Shown here piece by piece: positions 1-5,919 of a DNA stretch of 13,869 nucleotides; position 1 is the first letter of the stretch; each line of letters starts with the position of its first letter. The stretch lies in the NCBI GenBank assembly GCA_030037105.1, contig JASHRY010000031.1, positions 1 to 13,869 on the forward strand. The letters are read 5' to 3'. Origin of the DNA: Xanthobacteraceae bacterium. Lineage in GTDB: Bacteria; Pseudomonadota; Alphaproteobacteria; Rhizobiales; Xanthobacteraceae. The translations under genes and the position numbers were made by a program. The notes beneath the pieces are model-generated. The model was not told the origin of the DNA. It saw only the letters and a program-made list of their open reading frames with translations, and made no database searches.

Positions 1-1
1 T

Positions 2-475
2 CCCAGGCGGCAGATCGCGGCACTGACCGCACTCTGCCGCAGCGTTCAGACCCGCTACGCCATCCTTCCGGTTCGGGTGCTGGCGCATTCCGATGTCGCG
101 CCCGCGCGCAAGCAGGATCCGGGCGAAAAATTTCCCTGGCGCACGCTGCACGATTCAGGAGTGGGCCACTGGGTCAAACCGGCGCCGATCACCGAGGGCG
201 GCCTTCTGCTGGCGCTGGGTGATCGCGGCGATCATGTCGCTGGGATTCAAGAGTCGCTCGCCAAGTATGGTTACAGCGTGACCATCAATGGCAATTACGA
301 TTCCGCGACTCACGACGCGGTGGCGGCCTTCCAGCGCCATTTCCGCCCGGCGCGGGTCGACGGCGCCAGCGATGAATCGACGCGCATTACGTTGCGGGAT
401 CTGCTGGCTCACCGCGGCCGGGCGAGAACGATCGCCGCGCGGGCCCGCGATGTGGCGCAACTCGCCGCCACTTGA
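2..475 (+). CDS. N-acetylmuramoyl-L-alanine amidase, C-terminal part (5' end outside window)
   Basis: The protein cleaves the amide bond between N-acetylmuramic acid and the stem peptide of peptidoglycan (Amidase_2 / AmpD-AmiD family) and probably acts in the envelope. The reading frame is open from base 2, so the start and first zinc ligand lie upstream; 157 residues are visible. The motif HSDVAPARKQDPG, followed by FPW, matches the AmpD active site: zinc-ligand His, catalytic-type Lys eight residues on, and zinc-ligand Asp ten residues on. The second half (from about base 215) is a PG_binding_1 domain, with the pattern LGDRGDHVAGIQ, a YDSATHDAVAAFQ block and a closing TRITLRDLL. That domain anchors the enzyme to murein. 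The GTG at 77 is internal, not a start, because the conserved sequence continues upstream of it. rnpB follows 31 bases after the stop. Sure of family; cannot tell a cytosolic recycling enzyme from an exported one without the N-terminus. Confidence 0.93.
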   Translation, partial: PRRQIAALTALCRSVQTRYAILPVRVLAHSDVAPARKQDPGEKFPWRTLHDSGVGHWVKPAPITEGGLLLALGDRGDHVAGIQESLAKYGYSVTINGNYDSATHDAVAAFQRHFRPARVDGASDESTRITLRDLLAHRGRARTIAARARDVAQLAAT

Positions 476-506
476 CGGCGACGGCCAAGGACCCCATCCC
501 TGTTCC

Positions 507-980
507 TGTCAGTCGGCCGGACGGCCGCTCCGGCGGCCCCACACTTCCCGTATAAGCGGGGGAAAAGGGTTGCCGGAGAGGAAAGTCCGGGCTCCATGGA
601 CAAAACGGTGCCGGATAACATCCGGCGGGCGCGAGCCCAGGGACAGTGCCACAGAGAACAGACCGCCGTCCTTGCCCGATCCTCTTCTACTTGCGGTGGA
701 GGCACGGGAGCGGACGGCAAGGGTGAAACGGTGCGGTAAGAGCGCACCGCACCGGCGGCAACGCCGGCGGCAGGGCAAACCCCACCGGGAGCAAGACCGA
801 ATAGGGGCGGCGCGAAGCTCGCGCACGAAAGTGCGAGGAGCGTCGGGATCAATGTCCAGATCCGGCCGTCCGGGTAGGTTGCTGGAGACGCCGGGCAACC
901 GGCGTCCAAGAGGAATGGTCGTCACGCATGCGGAGCGCCTCCGCATGCCATCCAGAACCCGGCTTACAGGCTGACTGACG
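507..980 (+). ncRNA. rnpB: RNase P RNA, bacterial class A
   Basis: Catalytic RNA of ribonuclease P, which removes 5' leaders from pre-tRNAs. The conserved cores appear in the right order: GAGGAAAGTCCGGGCTCC at about 577-594 (5' strand of P4), GACAGTGCCACAGAGAACAG at about 642-661, GGGTGAAACGGTGCGGTAAG at 721-740, GCAAACCCCACCGGGAGC at 775-792, the GGGTAGGTTGCTGGAG segment, and AGAACCCGGCTTACAGG near the 3' end. Ends were set by the P1 helix: GTCAGTC at 508-514 pairs with GACTGAC at 973-979, extended by G-U and G-C pairs. A perfect 10-bp hairpin (arms 926-935 and 939-948) lies just before the last conserved block, at a site that is variable between species. Length, about 474 nt, is on the long side of normal. 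Ends are good to a few bases. Confidence 0.97.
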
Positions 981-991
981 CCGAAACTCAA

Positions 992-1022
992 GGGCGCCCG
1001 ACGGAGAATCCGCCGGGCGCCC
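992..1022 (+). terminator. Likely transcription terminator of rnpB
   Basis: GGGCGCCCG (992-1000) pairs perfectly with CGGGCGCCC (1014-1022). Inside it, after one mismatch, CGGA (1002-1005) pairs with TCCG (1009-1012) over a GAA loop, giving a very stable stem 12 bases after the end of rnpB. No T-tract follows, so termination may be inefficient, or the hairpin may mainly protect the RNA's 3' end. Confidence 0.5.
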
Positions 1023-1154
1023 GCCAGATTCCTGGGTCTCAGTTTGTAATTTTGGGCACCGTTGTAGTTGGAAGCAGGTTGGGTTCAGGAACTTGGACAA
1101 GCCGCTCAAAAATGGGGGTGCTATCCGAGAATACCTCACCACTCCCATGGACGA

Positions 1155-1331
1155 TCATGGACGCCCGAGGAATCTGAAGTAGAACGCTGCGAACACCAAG
1201 ACAATGCCAATATTCACTATCAGCCGTATCAGCCGTTCCCAGAATCGGTTTCTGAAAAATACGAAATCTACACCGATGATAACGGCTGCCATTGCCACCA
1301 CGTAAAGCACGACAGCAACCTGTCTGCCCAT
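1155..1331 (-). CDS. Small two-helix membrane protein of unknown function
   Basis: A 58-residue protein made almost entirely of two hydrophobic helices: AVVLYVVAMAAVIIGVDFVFF (about residues 5-25) and LIVNIGIVLVFAAFYFRFL (about 38-56). They are separated by a short basic loop, RNRFWERLIR, and the protein ends in RP. I do not recognise a named family. The start at 1331 was chosen because GAAGG lies nine bases upstream of the ATG and the hydrophobic segment starts right after it. The same frame stays open to 1409, but that extension overlaps the tail of a transposase remnant and is very Arg-rich. The gene stands alone on the minus strand, pointing at rnpB. Codon choice and hydrophobic pattern make it a real gene rather than a chance frame; function unknown. 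Confidence 0.7.
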   Translation of the reverse strand: MGRQVAVVLYVVAMAAVIIGVDFVFFRNRFWERLIRLIVNIGIVLVFAAFYFRFLGRP

Positions 1332-1353
1332 TTTCAATACCCTTCGGCTGCGC

Positions 1354-1532
1354 CGCTTGCCGCCTCTTGTACGGACCCCGTGGTCCCGGTTTCGACAGAG
1401 TGCTGTCAATCATCTCCACTAGATCGGTCATTGACCAGAGCGTGTTGCCGATCCCGGCATAGCCGACGAGAGACCCTTACGGCTCCTGTGCTGCTTCACG
1501 CAGTTGAACCAAACCGAATACGGCCAGATTCC
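1354..1532 (-). pseudogene. Frameshifted C-terminal remnant of an IS1-like transposase
   Basis: On the minus strand, one frame from about 1532 reads a segment including VKQHRSRKGLSSAM. After a small deletion the reading moves to a second frame with AGIGNTLWSMTDLVEMID, then KPGPRGPYKRR at about 1392-1360. Together these match the C-terminal region of IS1-like transposases of alphaproteobacteria as I know it: YNF-x-x-x-H-x-x-x-x-x-x-PAMAAG-x-x-x-x-LW, then an acidic helix and a KPGPRGPYK tail. The break falls between AM and AGIG, where one base net of a codon is missing. The first frame then stops at TGA, and the second frame has a TAA just upstream of the motif, so neither can make a transposase. 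No N-terminal catalytic part and no terminal inverted repeats are visible. The family is assigned from motif recall. Confidence 0.6.
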
Positions 1533-1729
1533 TTGGCCCCCGCCGGTTGGCATGCCGCTTGAATGAAGCGCGTGGCTCGGCGAGTCCGAGTGCGTGCGTT
1601 CCGGACTGCTTTTTGGACGAATTTTCTACGATTATGCCATCATATGCCTGTTTATTCTAAGTTTATGGAGGGACATTGCATACAAAGGGACAAAATTCTA
1701 TTGGGTCGCTCAAGCTAAGGGTTTCCCAA

Positions 1730-3187
1730 ATGAATCGCGCTCCGATCGAAGTTCAGGCAGCCCGCATGGGCGCTCTGTCGCGACTGCCCGCATTTTTCGC
1801 GCTTGAGAACAAGCGCGCGGTTGTCGTCGGCGGCAGCCGAGCCGCTGCCTGGAAGGCCGAACTCTTATCGGCGGCAGGCGCGCACGTAGACGTCATCGCA
1901 CCGCAGCCCAGTGAAGAGATGTTGGCGCTTGCCGTCGCGGCGCCGGTTGGTCCCGTAGCGGTGCACGAACGGCGCTGGGCGAGCGATGATCTCGCCGGCG
2001 CCGCGATTGCGGTGGCCGATTGTGCCGACGACGCCGAGGCCGGGCAGTTTGCCGCTGCCGCGCGCGCAGCAGGCGTGCCGGTCAACGTCATCGACCGGCC
2101 GGCCTTTTGCGATTTCGCCTTCGGTGCCATCGTCAATCGTTCGCCCTTGGTCATTGGCATTTCGACCGATGGCGCCGCTCCGGTTTTCGGCCAGGCGATC
2201 CGCGCCAAAATCGAGGCGTTGATCCCGCAAGGCTTTGCGCGTTGGGCGGAGGCCGCGCGGGCTTGGCGCCCGCGCGTGCAAGCGCTCGCGCTGCCGTTCC
2301 GCGACCGCCGCAATTTCTGGGAAAGATTCACCGATCGCGCCGTCGCCGCGCCCGACAAGGCGCCGACCAGAGCCGACCTCGAAACATTGCTCAAGCCGAC
2401 CGAAGCGCCGGAAGCCGGATCCATCATCCTCGTCGGCGCCGGCCCCGGCGACCCGGAACTGTTGACGCTGCGCGCATTGCGCGCGCTGCAATCGGCCGAC
2501 GTGATCCTGTTCGACAATCTCGTATCACCAGCCGTCCTCGATTTTGCGCGGCGCGAAGCGAGGAAAATGCTGGTCGGCAAGGCTGGCCGCGCACCTTCGT
2601 GCCGCCAAGACGAGATCAACGCGTTGATGATCTCGCTCGCCAAAGCGGGTCGGCGCGTGGTGCGGCTCAAAGGCGGCGATCCGATGATCTTCGGTCGCGC
2701 CGATGAGGAGATCGCCGCGTGTCGCGCGGCCGGGATTGCGGTCGCCGTCGTGCCCGGCGTGACGGCGGCGCAGGGCGTCGCGAGCCGCCTCACGGTGTCG
2801 CTGACGCGACGCGCCGAGGCGCGCCGCGTGCAATACATCACCGGCCATGACCGGAACGGCCAGCTGCCGGACGACGTCGATTGGGCGAGTATCGTCGACC
2901 CGGCGGTGACGACAATCGTGTACATGCCGACGAAGACGCTGCCTGACCTCGTCGGCAAAGCGCTTGCGGCGGGACTTGATCCGGCCATGCCCGCCGTTGC
3001 GGTCGCCAGCGCCACGCGCAACGACGAACGCGTGATCGCCGGGAGCATCGTCGATCTTCCCGGGCGGCTCGCGGCCGAAGCCCCCTCGGGACCGGTCGTC
3101 GTGATGATCGGGCGCGTGTTCGCGGAGTACGCCGCCGGTAGAGCTCATGCGGCGATCGAGGCCGGCTTGGCTCGCGCGCGGGCCTGA
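1730..3187 (+). CDS. cysG: Siroheme synthase (precorrin-2 dehydrogenase / ferrochelatase / uroporphyrinogen-III methyltransferase)
   Basis: Makes siroheme, the cofactor of assimilatory sulfite and nitrite reductases, from uroporphyrinogen III: two SAM-dependent methylations, NAD-dependent oxidation, then iron insertion. The 485-residue product has both halves. Residues 29-58 form an NAD-binding Rossmann segment (VVVGGSRAAA, slightly unusual for the normal GGG pattern). Asp122 in VNVIDRP matches the catalytic Asp of CysG, and residues 138-166 are the conserved RSPLVIGISTDGAAPVF region. The methyltransferase half starts at 232 with VGAGPGDPELLTLRAL, then VRLKGGDPMIFGRADEE (311-327) and VVPGVTAAQGVAS (340-352). 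ATG 1730 was chosen because AAGG sits nine bases upstream; a TTG at 1676 has a GGAGG only three bases away and adds an unconserved leader. Met13 is another possible start. No sulfite reductase gene follows, which is not the commonest arrangement. The reductase gene downstream, 88 bp away, may be cotranscribed. Confidence 0.95.
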   Translation: MNRAPIEVQAARMGALSRLPAFFALENKRAVVVGGSRAAAWKAELLSAAGAHVDVIAPQPSEEMLALAVAAPVGPVAVHERRWASDDLAGAAIAVADCADDAEAGQFAAAARAAGVPVNVIDRPAFCDFAFGAIVNRSPLVIGISTDGAAPVFGQAIRAKIEALIPQGFARWAEAARAWRPRVQALALPFRDRRNFWERFTDRAVAAPDKAPTRADLETLLKPTEAPEAGSIILVGAGPGDPELLTLRALRALQSADVILFDNLVSPAVLDFARREARKMLVGKAGRAPSCRQDEINALMISLAKAGRRVVRLKGGDPMIFGRADEEIAACRAAGIAVAVVPGVTAAQGVASRLTVSLTRRAEARRVQYITGHDRNGQLPDDVDWASIVDPAVTTIVYMPTKTLPDLVGKALAAGLDPAMPAVAVASATRNDERVIAGSIVDLPGRLAAEAPSGPVVVMIGRVFAEYAAGRAHAAIEAGLARARA

Positions 3188-3275
3188 CAGCGCGGGCGCG
3201 GGTCATTTCACGAAACCGATTCCCGCCGGCAGGAACGTGTTGCACAACCCCCTCGCTCCCGCCTATCTAGCCCGC

Positions 3276-4292
3276 ATGGATACGCTGATTGCATCCTCAC
3301 CTGCCGCGGGGACGCCTGTGCCCGAAGCCGCCGCGGCGAAGGGGTTGATCGAGATGCGGCTCATCGATATCGCGGTCGTCGCCCGCGATACGAACGTCTA
3401 TACGTTCCGCCGTCCCGACGGCGGCCGGTTGCCGCCCTACAAGCCGGGCGCTCATCTCGATATCCATTTGCCGAACGGCATCAGCCGGCAATTTTCATTG
3501 CTCAACCCCGACCCCGATCCCGAAAGCTACGCCGTCGCCATCAAGCTCGACCCCGCGAGCCGCGGCGGCTCGCGCTACATTTTCGACCATTTGCGCGTCG
3601 GGCACGCGGTTACGATCGGCGCGCCGCGCAACAATTTCCCGCTCGTTGAAAATGCCGAGCACGTCGTTCTCTTTGCCGGCGGCATCGGCATCACGCCGAT
3701 CTGGTGCATGGTGCAGGAGCTCGCCGCCAACAACCGATCGTGGCAGCTCTATTATGCGTGCCGATCGCGCGCCGACATGGCCTTTCTCGAAACCCTGCAA
3801 AAATTCGCGCCGCAATCCGTTCACCTGCATTTCGACGATGAGGCGGCGGGCAAGCTCCTCGACCTCGCCGCCGTGGTCGGCGCGGCGCCGCAGAACGCGC
3901 ACTTCTATTGCTGCGGTCCCAATCCCATGCTGGCGGCGTTCGAGGCGGCGACCGCCGGTCGGCCGCGCAGTCAGGTCCACGTCGAGTATTTCACGCCGAA
4001 AGAGGAGGCGTCGGCGGCGAAATTGGGCGGCTTCTGGGTCGAACTCGCGCGCTCCGGCGAGGAATATTTCATCCCCGAGGGCAAAAAGATCCTCGAAGTG
4101 CTCTATGAGGCCGGCGTCGATGTCGACTATTCCTGCGAGCTCGGCATCTGCGGGGAATGCGTGACGCGCGTCATCTCCGGCATTCCCGAGCACCACGATT
4201 CGGTGCTCAGCGAGGAGGAGCAGTCGTCCAACGAGAAGGTCATGATCTGCTGCGCCGGCTGCAAGAGCGAGCGCCTGGTTCTGGACATGTAG
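3276..4292 (+). CDS. PDR/VanB-type NAD(P)H:ferredoxin oxidoreductase (flavin plus 2Fe-2S)
   Basis: A one-protein electron-transfer chain, as in phthalate dioxygenase reductase and vanillate demethylase VanB: NAD(P)H to flavin to a plant-type 2Fe-2S centre, then to a partner enzyme. In the 338-residue product, RQFSLLN (71-77) is the flavin-binding strand and GGIGITP (135-141) with CCGPNPML (212-219) is the nicotinamide/ADP-binding domain. C-ELGI-C-GE-C (Cys287, 292, 295) plus Cys325 or Cys326 ligate the iron-sulfur cluster in the family's C-terminal position. About 28 residues precede the flavin domain. The start is uncertain: ATG 3276 lacks a good Shine-Dalgarno, and GTG 3237 in the same frame has AGGA just ahead. 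No Rieske oxygenase lies nearby, so the partner is unknown. Its place behind cysG could hint at a siroheme enzyme as acceptor, but that is inference only. Confidence 0.9.
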   Translation: MDTLIASSPAAGTPVPEAAAAKGLIEMRLIDIAVVARDTNVYTFRRPDGGRLPPYKPGAHLDIHLPNGISRQFSLLNPDPDPESYAVAIKLDPASRGGSRYIFDHLRVGHAVTIGAPRNNFPLVENAEHVVLFAGGIGITPIWCMVQELAANNRSWQLYYACRSRADMAFLETLQKFAPQSVHLHFDDEAAGKLLDLAAVVGAAPQNAHFYCCGPNPMLAAFEAATAGRPRSQVHVEYFTPKEEASAAKLGGFWVELARSGEEYFIPEGKKILEVLYEAGVDVDYSCELGICGECVTRVISGIPEHHDSVLSEEEQSSNEKVMICCAGCKSERLVLDM

Positions 4293-4360
4293 TTTCCGCG
4301 TTGCTCTGCGCGCGCAGTTGGGCTAATCCCGCGGCCGAAGGACAAGAGTGGAGGGACACG

Positions 4361-4513
4361 ATGGCCGATCATGGTGAGATCCAATACGCGACTGCGACGG
4401 GCAACGATTATCCCGCCCATGAGCAGACCTACCGTTCATTCGTGACGCTGGTGCGGGCCGTTCTCGCGACGATCGTCGTCATTCTGATCCTGTTGGCGTA
4501 CTTCATCGGCTGA
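4361..4513 (+). CDS. aa3-type cytochrome c oxidase subunit IV (small bacterial form)
   Basis: A 50-residue protein of the COX4_pro_2 type: a polar start, the family signature YATATGNDYPAHEQTY (residues 9-24), then one transmembrane helix of about 22 residues (VLATIVVILILLAYFIG at the C-terminus). In aa3 oxidases of Paracoccus and its relatives this subunit packs beside subunits I and III and is dispensable for catalysis. The start is firm: GGAGGG at 4350-4355 lies five bases before the ATG. The genes for subunits I-III are not in the window, so this is an orphan copy, as is often seen in Hyphomicrobiales. It starts 68 bases after the reductase gene. Confidence 0.92.
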   Translation: MADHGEIQYATATGNDYPAHEQTYRSFVTLVRAVLATIVVILILLAYFIG

Positions 4514-4564
4514 AGCATAATTATTCGGTCACATTGAATCGGGTTGCGCTCCGGCTTTTTGGTG

Positions 4565-4613
4565 GAGCATGATCTTTTCGGAAAACCGGTTCCCAGCTTT
4601 CCGAATCATGCTC
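4565..4613. repeat. Palindromic intergenic repeat of the Hyphomicrobiales type
   Basis: GAGCATGAT (4565-4573) and ATCATGCTC (4605-4613) are perfect inverted arms. Inside them TCGGAAA (4578-4584) pairs with TTTCCGA (4598-4604), and the centre is AACCGGTTCCCAGC. The whole unit folds as one 49-base hairpin. I know closely similar sequences (GAGCATGAT, then TTTCGG, then ACCGGTTCCCA, ending ATCATGCTC) as abundant intergenic repeats in Bradyrhizobium, Rhodopseudomonas and relatives. It lies between the oxidase subunit gene and the next hypothetical gene, where it could end transcription. Confidence 0.75.
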
Positions 4614-4732
4614 TAAGGCCGGCGCGGATGGCACCGGAAGATTCACCGCTTAAGCCCGGGGTTTCGAGCCGTTCCGCGCGCTGGGCCGCCCCGACCGCCC
4701 CGAGATCGCCACCGGGCGGACCACGTCATTTG

Positions 4733-5113
4733 ATGTTCCGGCTGATCGGCATTCCGGTGCTCGCCGTTGCCGGGGTGTTGATCTACAGGGGGCTGCGCGA
4801 CCATTTCGTCCTGCCGGAATGCGATTCGGCGCGCGCCAAGCACACGCTGTCCGATGTTCTCTCCCAGCTCAAGTTCGAGCCGTTGCGCAACGCCTCGATC
4901 AAGACGATTGCAAGCGGCAAGGACGAAGTCGTTTGTAGTGCGGTCTTGGCTTTGCCGGGCGGCGCCAAGCTGAACGTCGAGTACAGCTTTTTCTGGCAGG
5001 GTGCCGCGGCGAAGATGAGATATTCGATATCGCGTCAGCCGTTGCACAACTCGGACAGCGACCCGCGGCGTGGAGGCGTGCGGGCGCTTTATGACTTGGC
5101 CGGCGCGCGATAG
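4733..5113 (+). CDS. Small membrane-anchored or exported hypothetical protein
   Basis: A 126-residue protein starting with a hydrophobic anchor or uncleaved signal (MFRLIGIPVLAVAGVLIY), then a periplasmic-looking domain. That domain has the features PECDSARAKHTLSDVLSQL, SGKDEVVCSAVLAL and VEYSFFWQGAAAKMRYSISR. The paired cysteines in the ECDS and VVCSA segments could form a disulfide. Similar conserved hypothetical proteins (ECDS near the start, VEYSFFW near the end) occur in Bradyrhizobium-like genomes; no function is known to me. The start at 4733 was chosen because it places the hydrophobic segment at the N-terminus. An in-frame ATG at 4628 has AAGG at a good distance but adds 35 low-complexity residues right next to the palindromic repeat. 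The gene converges with tetR, and their last 25 bases overlap. Confidence 0.72.
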   Translation: MFRLIGIPVLAVAGVLIYRGLRDHFVLPECDSARAKHTLSDVLSQLKFEPLRNASIKTIASGKDEVVCSAVLALPGGAKLNVEYSFFWQGAAAKMRYSISRQPLHNSDSDPRRGGVRALYDLAGAR

Positions 5114-5742
5114 GCGGCGAGGAAGGCTTTGACCGCAATCCGCACCCCGCGCTCGATCTGCTCCGGACTTGGCGCCGAAGCGAAGTTGAACACGATCGGC
5201 TTGAACAATGCGGCGTGAGTCGATTCCATGAACTGCGCCGCGGTGATTTCGCAATCCTCGATGGCCAGCACGCCGGCCGCGACCTGCGCGGCGAGATAAG
5301 CGGCGAGCCGGGCGATGCCGGTCGCTGGGCCGGCCTCGTAGAATTTTCGTCCGACTTCCGGCATGCGGTCGGCGATGGCGATCACGGTGCGGATCGCCGA
5401 CGCCTTCTCCGGCCGGCACAAAAACTTGACGTAGACGATGCCGAGCCGTGTGAGCGCGGCCTCCACGTCGTGATCGTCTGGGTCGAGATCGAAGATGCCT
5501 TCCGCCTGCGCATCGCATTCCTGCTCGACGATGGCTTCGAACAATTGCTCCTTGTTGGCGAAATAGACGTAGAGCGTCCCTTTGGAGACGCCGGCCGCCC
5601 GCGCGATATCGTTCATGCTTGCCGCATCGAAGCCTTGCGCCAGGAACATGGCGCGGGCGCCGTCGATGATCTGGCGCCGCTTGGCGCTGTCTTCGTCGCC
5701 GTCCGCAGGGAGAGGCCGATCCAATATCGTTGGTTCGCTCAT
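5089..5742 (-). CDS. TetR/AcrR-family repressor of the adjacent efflux operon
   Basis: A 217-residue regulator. Residues 20-66 form the TetR DNA-binding domain: RRQIIDGARAMFLAQGF, then the helix-turn-helix SMNDIARAAGVSKGTLYVYF and the closing NKEQLFEAIV. The remaining 150 residues are the helical ligand-binding and dimerisation domain of the AefR-like type. The ATG is preceded by AGGG eight bases upstream. It diverges from the emrA-emrB pair, and the shared spacer holds two identical palindromes, one inside its own promoter. That is the classic layout of a repressor controlling itself and a drug pump. The inducing ligand cannot be read from sequence. Its 3' end overlaps the convergent hypothetical gene by 25 bases. 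Confidence 0.93.
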   Translation of the reverse strand: MSEPTILDRPLPADGDEDSAKRRQIIDGARAMFLAQGFDAASMNDIARAAGVSKGTLYVYFANKEQLFEAIVEQECDAQAEGIFDLDPDDHDVEAALTRLGIVYVKFLCRPEKASAIRTVIAIADRMPEVGRKFYEAGPATGIARLAAYLAAQVAAGVLAIEDCEITAAQFMESTHAALFKPIVFNFASAPSPEQIERGVRIAVKAFLAAYRAPAKS

Positions 5743-5822
5743 GTCTTAGGCCCTTTTGGTTCCCCGACGGCGCTTCCAGGTCGTTAACTGCCCGTAACCA
5801 TTCGGCAAATCATTCAAACACA

Positions 5823-5851
5823 AATATATGATGACCGAACCGTTCGGTCAA
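5823..5851 (-). promoter_or_regulatory. Predicted tetR promoter overlapping operator 1
   Basis: On the minus strand TTGACC (5851-5846) and TATATT (5828-5823) are separated by exactly 17 bases, a near-consensus sigma-70 promoter. The palindrome at 5832-5850 fills the spacer and part of the -35 box, so bound repressor would block RNA polymerase. The 5' leader to the ATG at 5742 would be about 75 bases. Confidence 0.6.
5832..5850. promoter_or_regulatory. Operator 1, 19-bp perfect palindrome
   Basis: TGACCGAACCGTTCGGTCA: nine-base arms around a single central base. An identical copy lies 51 bp away centre to centre. The shared flank AATAT-(T/C)-GA extends the repeat to 26 bp with one mismatch. 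Presumed site for the TetR-family protein encoded next door; TetR-family sites are usually palindromes of this size. Confidence 0.85.
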
Positions 5852-5853
5852 TA

Positions 5854-5882
5854 TTGACTCCTGCTCTCTCCGCAATTATTGG
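5854..5882 (+). promoter_or_regulatory. Predicted promoter of the emrA-emrB operon
   Basis: TTGACT (5854-5859) matches five of six consensus -35 bases. It is followed after 17 bases by TATTGG (5877-5882), a weak -10. It sits between the two operators, so transcription would start at about 5889, within operator 2. The weak -10 is the main doubt. Confidence 0.45.
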
Positions 5883-5901
5883 TGACCGAACCGTTCGGTC
5901 A
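5883..5901. promoter_or_regulatory. Operator 2, identical 19-bp palindrome at the emrA transcription start
   Basis: Second exact copy of TGACCGAACCGTTCGGTCA, placed just after the predicted emrA -10 and six bases before the GAGGGAG ribosome binding site. The 51-bp distance to operator 1 is near five helical turns, so two repressor dimers could sit on about the same face of the DNA. Confidence 0.85.
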
Positions 5902-5919
5902 ATATCGAGGGAGTGCATT

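Noticed and set aside
1146..1161. CCATG/CATGG inverted repeat at the end of the small membrane gene as a terminator
   Set aside because: Five-base stem, overlaps the stop codon, no T-tract.
1039..1431. 130-codon minus-strand frame as a gene
   Set aside because: Only its first 24 residues are meaningful, and they are the tail of the transposase remnant; the rest is a shadow of the small membrane gene and non-coding sequence.
1594..1729. Regulatory element or riboswitch upstream of cysG
   Set aside because: The segment is AT-rich and probably contains the promoter, but I could not find a convincing -35/-10 pair or a known riboswitch fold.
1676..1730. Upstream TTG start for cysG with a GGAGG
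   Set aside because: The GGAGG is only three bases from the TTG, and the added residues are not like the family; ATG 1730 has well-spaced AAGG.
1753..3048. 431-codon open frame on the minus strand opposite cysG
   Set aside because: Ser/Ala/Arg-rich composition, no domain, and fully contained in a well-conserved gene on the other strand.
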